Shown here: one piece after another, positions 7,940 through 15,627 of the stretch
How positions within the stretch are numbered: the stretch's first letter is position 1
How the letters are laid out: each line of letters starts with the position of its first letter
Origin: DATADD01 sp046262355
GTDB lineage: Bacteria > Actinomycetota > CADDZG01 > WHSQ01
DNA: 24,791 nt
Direction: 5' to 3'
Assembly: GCA_046262355.1 (NCBI GenBank)
Contig: JBHEMX010000050.1
Location: 1-24,791, forward strand
Notes under the pieces: generated by a model
What the model was told of the DNA's origin: nothing
The model's input: only the letters and a program-made list of their open reading frames with translations
Database searches by the model: none
Position numbers and translations under genes: made by a program

Positions 7940-8143
7940 TCGCTCGATCCGGAGCTGGACCAGCGCACCCAGCGGGAGAGAGAGGTCCTGCGCCACGTCG
8001 CGCGCGCATACAAGGAGATCGCCCGCCGGTTGCACATCTCGGCAAAGACGGTCGAATCGCACGTCTCGGCGGTGCTCCGGAAGCTGCAACTGTCCAGCCG
8101 CCACGAGCTCACCCGCTGGGCGACGGATCGGAGGCTTGTGTGA
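7940..8143 (+). pseudogene. orphan LuxR-type DNA-binding domain (truncated response regulator)
   Basis: The peptide reads DPELDQRTQREREVLRHVA, then YKEIARRLHISAKTVESHVS, then VLRKLQLSSRHELTRW, which is the C-terminal helix-turn-helix of NarL/LuxR response regulators. No receiver domain precedes it: the frame upstream is antisense to the small membrane gene and has no start codon near the domain. The spacing between REREVLRHVA and YKEIA is about three residues shorter than usual, where GYT/GLS-like residues normally sit, implying a small internal deletion as well. The combination points to a non-functional remnant ending at 8143, 16 bases from the convergent hydrolase gene. Confidence 0.65.
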
Positions 8144-8159
8144 GCTGCCGGGATCCGCC

Positions 8160-8864
8160 CTACGAGAGGTGGTGGAGAAGGAAGTCCACGGTACGGCGTC
8201 GCGCGAGATCGGCCCCATCCGCGTCGAAAGCATCGGCGACGGCCCGGTTGGCGAACCAGTGTCCGGTGCCGGGATAGTCGTGTAGCTCCGCGCCGACGCC
8301 GGCGGCGTCCAGCGCACTGAACGCGGCGCGCGCCTCCTCGAGGGGCGCCCATTCGTCGTTCTGCGCGTAGTGTCCGAGCACTGGCGAACGAACCGGTGGT
8401 CCGTCCGTGTTGGGGACCCCGTAGTAGAGAACGGTGGCCTCGAGCAGGTCCTCTTCTGCGAGCGCCCAGGCGAAATCTGCGCCGAGTGAGAAGCCCACCG
8501 CCCCGATGCGTGGATGCCAGTTCCCGGTGAGGTGCTCGACGGCGGCTCTGAGTCGCCGCATCGTGCGATCGGTGTCGAGCGATGCCGCCAGGGCACGCGC
8601 CTCAGCGACGGTGTCGACGACCACCCCGTCGTAGAGGTCGGGGACGAGAACCGTGAAGCCCTCTTGGTTGATCGAGTCGGCGAGATCCTTGAACGAGCGC
8701 TGCAGGCCGAAGAACTCGTGGAGCACGAGAACGCAGGGCCCGACGCGATCCGAGAAGGACATGTACCCGGTGCCGGCGTCGCGCCGCTTGCCGAACTCGA
8801 TCATGTGTCCGAAGGCTCGGTTGGCGGGATCTCGTGGCTCGCGCCACTGCATGGAGGCGCCCAC
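8160..8864 (-). CDS. dienelactone-hydrolase-like alpha/beta hydrolase
   Basis: Up to 234 residues, alpha/beta hydrolase of the dienelactone hydrolase family, cytoplasmic. Landmarks: LVLHEFFGLQ (47-55, with E50 of the family's HE..G motif), nucleophile elbow GFSLGA (124-129), D170 in HYAQNDEWAP, and H202 in GTGHWF, giving a Ser126-Asp170-His202 triad. Classical dienelactone hydrolases use Cys at the nucleophile; here it is Ser, so the chemistry may be esterase- or carboxylesterase-like. Start is uncertain: GTG 8864, ATG 8852 and ATG 8804 share a frame, and the conserved part begins only at about residue 21. It is transcribed away from the aminotransferase gene, sharing a 182-base intergenic region. 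Confidence 0.85.
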   Translation of the reverse strand: MGASMQWREPRDPANRAFGHMIEFGKRRDAGTGYMSFSDRVGPCVLVLHEFFGLQRSFKDLADSINQEGFTVLVPDLYDGVVVDTVAEARALAASLDTDRTMRRLRAAVEHLTGNWHPRIGAVGFSLGADFAWALAEEDLLEATVLYYGVPNTDGPPVRSPVLGHYAQNDEWAPLEEARAAFSALDAAGVGAELHDYPGTGHWFANRAVADAFDADGADLARRRTVDFLLHHLS

Positions 8865-8968
8865 GTCACCCAGAGACCTTGTCCATGTGACCGCTCACCT
8901 CTCCTCTCGCACGGTCGGGCCCGAACTCAAGAGTGGCACGGATCGCCTGAACTGCGTAGGCGCGGCTC

Positions 8969-8998
8969 TTGACACCCGGGGGCCGAGTGCAGGATAAA
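8969..8998 (+). promoter_or_regulatory. sigma-70-type promoter of the aminotransferase-ligase pair
   Basis: A perfect TTGACA (8969-8974) is followed after 18 bases by GATAAA (8993-8998), in the AT-rich segment GGATAAATAT. Transcription should begin at about 9005, within the palindrome described next, and a strong ribosome-binding site (GGGAGGGAG, 9032-9040) precedes the ATG at 9047. It is the best promoter match in the window. Confidence 0.65.
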
Positions 8999-9005
8999 TA
9001 TGGGT

Positions 9006-9020
9006 GTTTCTGGTAGAAAC
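9006..9020. promoter_or_regulatory. operator-like palindrome at the aminotransferase transcription start
   Basis: GTTTCT-GGT-AGAAAC is a perfect 6+6 inverted repeat with a 3-base centre, located right after the -10 box. A wider pair, ATGGG (9000-9004) and CCCAT (9027-9031), flanks it asymmetrically. A regulator bound here would block promoter clearance. The XRE-cupin protein encoded at 7127 is the obvious local candidate, by inference. Comparison of related genomes would decide. Confidence 0.5.
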
Positions 9021-9046
9021 TGGTATCCCATGGGAGGGAGAGACTC

Positions 9047-10393
9047 ATGAGTGTCGACAGAAGGGTCCTGGCGCCGGCGACGGCGTCTGCTCTCTTCATG
9101 GAAAGGGCGCGCGCCAGCATCGCCGGCGGCGACAGCAGCACGATGCGCGTGCTGCCCTATCACGTGCCCTTGGTGGCCGAGCGGGGCGAGGGCGCGCGGG
9201 TTTGGGACCTCGAGGGCCGCGAGTACCTCGACCTCAACATGGCCTATGGGCCGCTGATCCTGGGGCACAGGCCTCGGCGCGTCGTGGACGCGGTGACGCG
9301 CCAGATAGCCGATCACGGCAGCCAGCTCGGCTTTCCCACGGCCGTTACCGTGCGGGTCGCCGAGAAGCTCAAGCTGCTCTTCCCAAGCATCGAGCTGCTG
9401 CGCTTCGCCAACTCCGGAACCGAGGCGGTGGCCTCCGCGACGCGCCTGGCGCGCGCCTACACCGGGCGGCGCAAGCTCGTCATGTTCGAGGGCCACTATC
9501 ACGGATGGAGCGACGCGGTCTTCAACCGTTACCACGCGCAGCTGTCCGAGCTTCCCGAAGGCGACCACGGACCCGCGCTCGCCGGCACATCGGGGATGGG
9601 TGGTTCCCTCGAGGACGTGATCGTGGTGCGCTGGAACGACCTCGATGCACTGCATCGCGTCCTCGATGCCCACCGCGGCGAGGTTGCGGGCGTGCTCATG
9701 GAGGCGATCATGGGCAACGCCGGCGTGATACCTCCCCATCCCGGGTTCCTGCTCGGCGCTCGGGAAGCCGCTCACGAGCACGGCGCGGTGCTCATCTTCG
9801 ACGAGGTCATCACCGGCATGCGGGTCGCGGCGGGGGGTGCGCAGGAGCACTACGACGTGCGTCCGGACATCACGGTGGTCTCCAAGGCGCTCGGCGGCGG
9901 CTACCCGGTGGCGGCGTTCGGAGCCTCGGAAGAGATCATGCGTCCGATCGTCGACGGGACCCTCTTCCACGGTGGCGTCTTCTCCGGCAACGCCGTCGTC
10001 ATGGCGGCGGCCGAGGCCGTGCTCGATGAGATCCTCGAGAACAGAGAGATCATGTACACGGCGCTGCATGAGACGGCGAACGCTCTCGTCGCCGGCATGA
10101 GAGAGATCATGACCGAGCTCGACGTGCCGCACATCGCGCACAACGTCGGACCGATGATCTCCCTGTTTCTCACCGATGTCTGGATAGACGGGATCGATGA
10201 ATACCGCACGCTGCGGCGTCACGGCAACTTCGATCGCTACGTTCAGCTCCAACACCATCTGCAGAGCTCCGGCGTCTATCTGCACCCGAACATGTTCGAG
10301 CCGATGTACCTCTCCACCGCACACAGCTTCGCAGACGTGGACTCTGCACTCGAGCGGATGCACGACTCGGCGCGCGCCACCCTCGTGCGATGA
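9047..10393 (+). CDS. class III PLP aminotransferase (glutamate-1-semialdehyde aminomutase-like)
   Basis: 448-residue fold-type I enzyme of aminotransferase class III. Seen: WDLEGREYLDLNMAYGPLILGH (53-74), phosphate-binding SGTEAV (123-128), YHGWSD (151-156) whose Tyr stacks on the cofactor, LIFDEVITGMRV (249-260) with D252, and Schiff-base Lys K280 in VVSKALGGGYPVAAFG. The overall layout is closest to glutamate-1-semialdehyde 2,1-aminomutases. However, the gene stands beside a ligase and an amidase rather than tetrapyrrole genes, so a role as transaminase or aminomutase on an amine or amino acid is more likely than heme synthesis. Start ATG 9047 has a strong GGGAGGGAG site. Its stop overlaps the ligase start (ATGA). 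Confidence 0.88.
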   Translation: MSVDRRVLAPATASALFMERARASIAGGDSSTMRVLPYHVPLVAERGEGARVWDLEGREYLDLNMAYGPLILGHRPRRVVDAVTRQIADHGSQLGFPTAVTVRVAEKLKLLFPSIELLRFANSGTEAVASATRLARAYTGRRKLVMFEGHYHGWSDAVFNRYHAQLSELPEGDHGPALAGTSGMGGSLEDVIVVRWNDLDALHRVLDAHRGEVAGVLMEAIMGNAGVIPPHPGFLLGAREAAHEHGAVLIFDEVITGMRVAAGGAQEHYDVRPDITVVSKALGGGYPVAAFGASEEIMRPIVDGTLFHGGVFSGNAVVMAAAEAVLDEILENREIMYTALHETANALVAGMREIMTELDVPHIAHNVGPMISLFLTDVWIDGIDEYRTLRRHGNFDRYVQLQHHLQSSGVYLHPNMFEPMYLSTAHSFADVDSALERMHDSARATLVR

Positions 10394-11850
10394 ACGAGCG
10401 CCTGAGCCCCGAACCGATCCTGTCGGCGTTCGACGGCTTCATGGGCTCGATCGCCGACCTGGAGACGTCGGTCGTGGTGGGACCGGCGGAGCTGAAGGGC
10501 GTGAGCGCCCGCTTGGTCACGCGACTGGGGCGTCTCGGCGTGGGCGCGGGGGATCGCGTTGCGCTCGCGGTATCCAACGGGCCTGCGTTCTTTGCGGCAC
10601 TGAACGCGGTGCTGGCTCTCGGGGGCTCACCGTTGCTACTGCACGCCGACACTCCCCCCGCCGAGCTACGGCGGACGGCGACGCGCTTCGGCGCGCGCTT
10701 CGCCGTGGCGAACACCCTGGAGGAAGCAGAGCTGCATGAGGCCGGCTTCACAACGGCCGCTTTCTCTCTCTCGGTCTGGGCAGGTGGCATCCTCGCCTCG
10801 CTTCCCGAGGACGCTGCTCGGGGCGACTTTGGACTCGACGGCGTACCGCTGCACCCGACCTCGGGGACGACCGGCGAGCCGAAGCTGGCCGTGCGCCCGG
10901 GGGCGGCGGCGGTCGCAGAGGCCGAGCACTACATAGAGACCCTGGGCATCGAGGCCGACGATCTCGTGTTGTGCTCGATCCCGATGAGCCACGCCTACGG
11001 CTACGGGATGTGCGTCATGGTGCCGCTGCTGTCCGGAGCGACCATCGCCACGATGCCTCGTTTCAACGCCGCCACGGCGATCCGTGCGCTGCGCGAGCAG
11101 CCCGTTTCCGTCTACCCCGCCGTCCCGGCGGTGCTCGACCTCCTGATGTTCGAGGGTGGCGACTCGCTCCCCGTGCCACGTCGTTGCGTGACGTCGGCCG
11201 GCGCACCCCTGCCCAAGCGGACGGCCGAGAACGTCAGGCGGCGTTGGGGCCTCACGGTCCGTCCGCTCTACGGCACCACCGAAACGGGGGGGATCGCCGT
11301 GGCGCGCGCGGATCACGACCCCGCGGACGTGATCAACGTCGGACCCGCGATGCATGGTGTCGCAACCGCGATCCGATCGGATGAGGACGGCGTCGTGGGC
11401 GAGGGAGGGGTCGGACGGCTGTGGATCCGCTCCGGCTCGATGATGTCGGGATATCTCGGTCCCGGCGGCCTCGACACATCACGGCTGCAGGACGAGTGGT
11501 TCGACACCGGAGACCTCGCGCACCAGGACGAGCAAGGCAACATCAACCTCCACGGGCGCGCGTCGGAGATCATCAACGTGTTCGGCAACAAGGTGCTTCC
11601 CATCGAAGTGGAGGAGGTCATCGCTCAGCTTCCGGAGATCGTCGAGGTCAAGGTCTATCCGGCGCCGAACCGCTGGGGCTCGCACTCCGTCAAGGCGGCG
11701 ATCGTCGTGTCTAACGGTCTCGGGGAGGTCGAGGTCAAGGCGCACTGCAGGAAGCATCTGATCGCCTACAAGCGCCCGGAGAAGATCGCGATACTCGACA
11801 AGCTCCCCAGGTCGCCGGCCGGCAAGATCGTCGCTTCCCAGCTCCCCTAG
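10390..11850 (+). CDS. AMP-forming acyl-CoA synthetase/ligase (ANL superfamily)
   Basis: 486-residue adenylating enzyme that activates a carboxylate as acyl-AMP, normally before transfer to CoA or another thiol. Core motifs: A3 TSGTTGEPK (157-165), H201 in MSHAYGYG (A4), A5 YGTTETGG (294-301), A7 FDTGDL (371-376), R390 and the hinge region around 390, and A10 SPAGKI with catalytic K479. The family average is about 500-550 residues; the N-terminal part is short. Start ATG lies in a 4-base overlap with the aminotransferase stop, so both act on one pathway. The acyl substrate, and whether the acceptor is CoA or an amine, cannot be told. Confidence 0.88.
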   Translation: MNERLSPEPILSAFDGFMGSIADLETSVVVGPAELKGVSARLVTRLGRLGVGAGDRVALAVSNGPAFFAALNAVLALGGSPLLLHADTPPAELRRTATRFGARFAVANTLEEAELHEAGFTTAAFSLSVWAGGILASLPEDAARGDFGLDGVPLHPTSGTTGEPKLAVRPGAAAVAEAEHYIETLGIEADDLVLCSIPMSHAYGYGMCVMVPLLSGATIATMPRFNAATAIRALREQPVSVYPAVPAVLDLLMFEGGDSLPVPRRCVTSAGAPLPKRTAENVRRRWGLTVRPLYGTTETGGIAVARADHDPADVINVGPAMHGVATAIRSDEDGVVGEGGVGRLWIRSGSMMSGYLGPGGLDTSRLQDEWFDTGDLAHQDEQGNINLHGRASEIINVFGNKVLPIEVEEVIAQLPEIVEVKVYPAPNRWGSHSVKAAIVVSNGLGEVEVKAHCRKHLIAYKRPEKIAILDKLPRSPAGKIVASQLP

Positions 11851-14021
11851 ACACGCGCCTGTACCCTCTTCAGCCGTCCATCGAGCCATTCGGCGATCCC
11901 CGATGCGTACCACGGCGAAGAGCGACGTTCCGACGCGCCACCCGGCAGCGCGGTGTGCGCCGCATCCTCTCCCATGTCGGTGGCGAACCGCAAAGATGCC
12001 GCGACGCTGACGTGGCGGCCCGACGCGGCGAAGCTCTGTCCCTGGGCGATCGTCGCGCGCGTGCCCCTGAGCGGAAAAGGACCGCGATCGAATCCAACCC
12101 ATGACGGGAACCGGCCGCCGAACAAGAGGTGGCGGAGATGGAAGCGTTGATGCTGCTCCCATGTCTTGACCGGCGATAGAAGCGCCTCCTCTGCAACGCG
12201 CTCGAAGACCTCGTCCCTGTCGCGATCGCCGTACCACACGCTGTTGCGATCTAGCAGTATGCGATCGAAGTTCGCGAAGTAGCCGGCGACCACACCCGTG
12301 TCGCGCAGCATGTAGTGAACGACATCGCGGCCGAGCACCTCGCCGAAGACCTCGCATATCAGCCTTTGGTAGAAGACCTCGAATAGCGTGGCTTCGTGCG
12401 ACTCGGGACGGTAGCTGCAGTCCCATCGGCGAAGAGCCTCGGCCTCCCCACCTCTCGGGAGCAGCGGCCTCAGCACCTTCATGAACTCGGCCGCCTGCCT
12501 GGAGACGACGTCGAGCTGCATGTCTTCGAAGTGGCGCACCGTCCACCCATCGCGGGCGCGTAGCAGCTCCGCGATGCGCTCGGCTCGATGTGAGCCCATC
12601 GGCAGATTGATGGGATGTGCTCGCCCCAGGTGATTGACGTCTTCGTTGGCGCTCACGAGGAAGCCTTCGCGGGGGTTGAGCGCGCGCGGAAGCTCATGCG
12701 GCGCGCTGAACCCTCTCCAATCGTTGTCGGGGTCCCATCCCTCGAGGGGCAGCATCCCGGTCGACCCCGAGCGCCGCTGCGGCAGCAAGCCCGACATCTG
12801 GTAGGCGATGTTTCCCGCTCGATCGGCGATTACCCAGTTAAGCGCGCTCTCGATCCTGCCCACCGCGTGCATGGCAGCTTCGGCGTCGCCGATGTGCAAG
12901 AGGTCGAGTCCGCCTGCGAGCGAGGCGGCACCGCTGTCGCTTGCCGCGCTCCAGCGCGCCGCGAGGTAGAGACCGGACCGGTACGGATCGCCGTCGAGGA
13001 CCCCGTGTTCGTTCTCGTAGAAGGTCTGGACGACGTCGGGACCGCGCCTGCGCCTGATCACCTCGGTGCGCGCCCGGAACGGCTCCCACCGGTCGCTGCC
13101 GTCGACCACCCGCCGGTAGCGCCCCGCCCGGCAGTCTTCGATCCACGAGTCGTGCGCGTCCATGCACGAATACGTGATCCCCCACGCGAGATCGTTCGTG
13201 CGGCCGATCACGGGTACCGGCAGACCCGGCATCGTGGCCCCGATGCAATAGTGGTCGCCGCGCTCCAAGACGACCTCGTACCACAGCGCAGGGAGCCGGT
13301 TGACCTCGAGGTGAGGGTCGTTGGCGAGGAGCGCGTGTCCGCTCGAGCTTCTGCGCGGCGCCACCGCCCAGCAGTTCGACGCTGCGGTCGACGGGAGCAC
13401 GTTTCCCCACGGGACGTTCGGCGGGATGATGCGCTCCCCGAGTCTGACCGCGCCCAGCGATGCCGCGTCGACGTCGTCGAGAAGACCCGGCAGCCACTCC
13501 GCGAGGTGATCGAGCGGGACGCCGCCCTGGATGAGCTCCAGGACGACGCGCTCCATGTCTCCCTGGCTCTGAGCGAGGCCGACGTAGCCCAGCACGCGCG
13601 TCAAGAGGATGCAGTCGGCCACCGTCCACGGCTCGGGGCGGTGGCCGCCGAGCAGCAAGCGGGGGCCGAGGCGCGCCCTCAGGGCTCGATCCACGCCGTC
13701 GCAGTACGCCTCCACCAGCGCTCTGTGCCGGGGCGCCAGCTTGAGGACCTCGGCCGCCGCGTCGCCGTCGAAGTTCAAACGACGAAAGAACCTGTCGAAC
13801 GCAAGGAGCTCATCGTCGTCTCGCAGCAACTCGCAGGCCCGACCCTGACCCAGCACCCGCACGAGCAACATCTGCACGCCCCGATCGAGCCCGTGACAGT
13901 GCCCGAGCCCGCGCACGAGGTCCGCGTCCGTGTGCGCCCTCACGTGGGGTATCCCGTGGCGATCGCGGGTGATGTGGATGACATCCTCGCCTCGCAGGGT
14001 CCAGCGCCGTCGCCCACCCAT
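11847..14021 (-). CDS. penicillin acylase family Ntn hydrolase (peptidase S45)
   Basis: 724 residues from ATG 14021 (another 54 codons if GTG 14183 is used). S45 precursors cut themselves into alpha and beta chains and the new N-terminal Ser hydrolyses amide bonds. Seen: alpha-chain start ITRDRHGIPHVRA, then LGHCHGLDRGVQM; the beta-chain N-terminus SNCWAVAPRRSSSGHALLAN with nucleophile S215 (numbering from 14021); NDPHLEVN; and FLVSANEDVNHLG with the conserved Asn. No signal peptide is visible from either start, so an intracellular amidase is likely, unlike the periplasmic classical enzymes. It converges on the ligase gene and both stops overlap at CTAG (11847-11850). Substrate could be an N-acyl amine, N-acyl amino acid or acyl-homoserine lactone; none is proven. 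Confidence 0.9.
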   Translation of the reverse strand: MGGRRRWTLRGEDVIHITRDRHGIPHVRAHTDADLVRGLGHCHGLDRGVQMLLVRVLGQGRACELLRDDDELLAFDRFFRRLNFDGDAAAEVLKLAPRHRALVEAYCDGVDRALRARLGPRLLLGGHRPEPWTVADCILLTRVLGYVGLAQSQGDMERVVLELIQGGVPLDHLAEWLPGLLDDVDAASLGAVRLGERIIPPNVPWGNVLPSTAASNCWAVAPRRSSSGHALLANDPHLEVNRLPALWYEVVLERGDHYCIGATMPGLPVPVIGRTNDLAWGITYSCMDAHDSWIEDCRAGRYRRVVDGSDRWEPFRARTEVIRRRRGPDVVQTFYENEHGVLDGDPYRSGLYLAARWSAASDSGAASLAGGLDLLHIGDAEAAMHAVGRIESALNWVIADRAGNIAYQMSGLLPQRRSGSTGMLPLEGWDPDNDWRGFSAPHELPRALNPREGFLVSANEDVNHLGRAHPINLPMGSHRAERIAELLRARDGWTVRHFEDMQLDVVSRQAAEFMKVLRPLLPRGGEAEALRRWDCSYRPESHEATLFEVFYQRLICEVFGEVLGRDVVHYMLRDTGVVAGYFANFDRILLDRNSVWYGDRDRDEVFERVAEEALLSPVKTWEQHQRFHLRHLLFGGRFPSWVGFDRGPFPLRGTRATIAQGQSFAASGRHVSVAASLRFATDMGEDAAHTALPGGASERRSSPWYASGIAEWLDGRLKRVQARV

Positions 14022-14079
14022 GGCTCTCACGATGTGGAAGCCTAATGACGACGCGCGTCCGATGGCGTCATCCGTGCTT

Positions 14080-14114
14080 GGATCGGACCGCGCGAACGGT
14101 TCGCGGCGCGATCC
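14080..14114. repeat. interrupted hairpin in the amidase upstream region
   Basis: GGATCG (14080-14085) pairs with CGATCC (14109-14114), and inside it CGCGAA (14091-14096) pairs with TTCGCG (14100-14105) around a CGG loop. It lies between the rhodanese stop and the amidase ATG, a 185-base stretch (14022-14206) that otherwise holds only a possible N-terminal extension of the amidase. It could end the rhodanese transcript or affect amidase expression. Confidence 0.35.
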
Positions 14115-14206
14115 GCCGAGAGCCCCGCGAGCGGCCGTCCGCACGGAGCGACCGGCGAAGCTCCACGGCTCTCCCTGTGCCACGTCGCCGCGTCACGGCG
14201 GTCGTG

Positions 14207-14599
14207 TCAGAGAGCCGGAGCAACGGGCAGTCCCGCCCGGACCCACCCGTCGAAGCCGCCGACCACGTCGGTAGCCCGCTCGAACCCGAGCGCCCGCAGC
14301 CGCACCGCAGCGAGACTCGATGAGTAGCCGTGCGCGCAGATCAGGATGAGGCGCTCGTCGAGGCCACCACCCACGCGCGGGTCTCGATGCTCGGAGGCCG
14401 GATCGACGCGCCACTCGAGCACGCTGAGGGGGAGAGGTAGCGCCCCGGGGATGCTTCCGTCTCGCTCGCGCAGATCCTCTGAACGCGTGTCGATGAGGAT
14501 CGCGCCACGCCGAGCCTCAGCGTGAGCTTGTTGTGGCTCGAGGCGGTCGAGCTGTGCCTGCGCGTCGGCAAGCACATCGTGGATGGACCGGCGCGCCAT
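14207..14599 (-). CDS. rhodanese-like domain protein
   Basis: 130 residues, a single rhodanese domain. Seen: AILIDTRSEDLRERDGSIPGA (33-53), the CH2A-like strand, and the active-site loop CAHGYSSS with C88 as the persulfide-forming residue, followed by LRALGF...VVGGFDGWVRAGLPV. The active-site Cys is present, so sulfurtransferase activity is possible, though many single-domain members only bind or sense sulfur. It starts 9 bases after the metallophosphoesterase stop and is the fourth gene of a tight minus-strand run. Confidence 0.87.
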   Translation of the reverse strand: MARRSIHDVLADAQAQLDRLEPQQAHAEARRGAILIDTRSEDLRERDGSIPGALPLPLSVLEWRVDPASEHRDPRVGGGLDERLILICAHGYSSSLAAVRLRALGFERATDVVGGFDGWVRAGLPVAPAL

Positions 14600-14608
14600 A
14601 GATGCCAG

Positions 14609-15370
14609 TCAATCACGCCGGCCGTCGGCGCGCAGGGGCTCGCAACCGACTTCGTGGCGACCGCTGAAGCAATAGATGTTGTAGGCATGGTTGATCACGG
14701 GCAGCGCAACGTTGCGCACCCGGACTCCACCGGGCGTGACGCCCTTCTCACTGCCGCCGTGAGCGTGGCCGTGGAGCACGAGGTCGGCTCCCGCTCGGTC
14801 GATCGCCTCGGCGAGCAAGTAGCTTCCGAGGAAGGGATAGATCTCGAGTCGCTCTCCGCGCAGCGTCGCCTCGACGGGCGAATAGTGCAGCAGCGCGACA
14901 CGGACGTCGGCCTCGAGCGACCGCAGCACCTGCTCGAGGCCACCGGCGAGCTTCTTGGTATGGCGCACGAAGGCCTTCATCTCGGGCTCGCCGAAGTCGC
15001 TGCCACAGGCCCCGGCGAACCCTCCCCCGAAACCCTTGGTGCCCGCAACCGCGAGCCGCGTCCCTCGCACCTCGATGATCGTGGCGTCGCCTTCGAGCAC
15101 GTCCACGCCTGCGCCGCCGAGCGCCGTGCGGATGTCATGCTGCGCGCCGAGGTGGTAGTCGTGGTTGCCCAGAACGGCGACGACCGGTACTTCCACGTCC
15201 CCTAACTCCTCCGCGAGGACCGTGGCCTCTTTGGCCTCTCCGTGGCGGGTGAGGTCTCCCGCCAGGAGCAGGACATCCGCACGCTCGGCAAGCAGCTCGA
15301 GTGATGGGCGAAGGCTGCCGCTCGAGTCCGTTCCGAAATGAACATCGCCGACCGCCGCGATGCGGATCAA
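14609..15370 (-). CDS. calcineurin-like metallophosphoesterase
   Basis: 253 residues from TTG 15370. All metal-binding motifs are present: GDVHFG (D9, H11), AGDLTRHG (D39), LGNHDYH (N69-H70-D71), H162 in LLHYSP, and the C-terminal HGHAHGG (H200, H202, H204). It should bind two metal ions and hydrolyse a phosphoester; protein or nucleotide substrates cannot be separated by sequence. The TTG start is supported by a GAGG site at proper spacing and a TTGA overlap with the stop of the BON-domain gene; the frame upstream of it lies inside that gene. Confidence 0.87.
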   Translation of the reverse strand: MIRIAAVGDVHFGTDSSGSLRPSLELLAERADVLLLAGDLTRHGEAKEATVLAEELGDVEVPVVAVLGNHDYHLGAQHDIRTALGGAGVDVLEGDATIIEVRGTRLAVAGTKGFGGGFAGACGSDFGEPEMKAFVRHTKKLAGGLEQVLRSLEADVRVALLHYSPVEATLRGERLEIYPFLGSYLLAEAIDRAGADLVLHGHAHGGSEKGVTPGGVRVRNVALPVINHAYNIYCFSGRHEVGCEPLRADGRRD

Positions 15371-15624
15371 TCGAGATCCTCGACGGCGGGCTCGTCCAGC
15401 ACCTGAGCCACCGTGAGGTCGTTGTGGATCGAATGCTCGGGACACAGCTCTTTCGCCACCTCGGCCACGACGTCGCTGCGCTCTGCCGTCGAGACGCTCC
15501 CCGACAGATATATGTCTCGGCCGCTGACGTCGACCGCGATGCTCAACTCCGCGACCCTAGGGTCGCGCGCGAAGGCGTCTTGTAGCCGGGAGACGAGATA
15601 CTGCTCGGGTTCGTGATGGGCCAT
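15367..15624 (-). CDS. BON-domain protein
   Basis: 85 residues, essentially one BON (OsmY/nodulation-type) domain: YLVSRLQDAFARDPRVAEL, SIAVDVSGRDIYLSGSVST and AERSDVVAEVAKELCPEH. The pattern of an amphipathic helix, a two-strand G-x-(V/I)-x-L-x-G motif and a second helix fits the family, usually linked with membrane or ligand binding. There is no signal peptide or membrane segment, so it is cytoplasmic as encoded. The ATG at 15624 is 3 bases after the nucleotidyltransferase stop and its end overlaps the phosphoesterase start, indicating one operon. Confidence 0.8.
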   Translation of the reverse strand: MAHHEPEQYLVSRLQDAFARDPRVAELSIAVDVSGRDIYLSGSVSTAERSDVVAEVAKELCPEHSIHNDLTVAQVLDEPAVEDLD

Positions 15625-15627
15625 GCG

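Noticed and set aside
9047..10393. hemL, glutamate-1-semialdehyde aminomutase for heme synthesis
   Set aside because: The sequence resembles that family, but the gene overlaps an acyl ligase and no tetrapyrrole gene is nearby, so the symbol is not justified.
12615..14045. Long forward open frame of about 476 codons across the amidase region
   Set aside because: It is the reverse complement of the amidase coding sequence; its translation is low in recognisable motifs and rich in Arg, Val and Pro typical of antisense frames in high-GC DNA.
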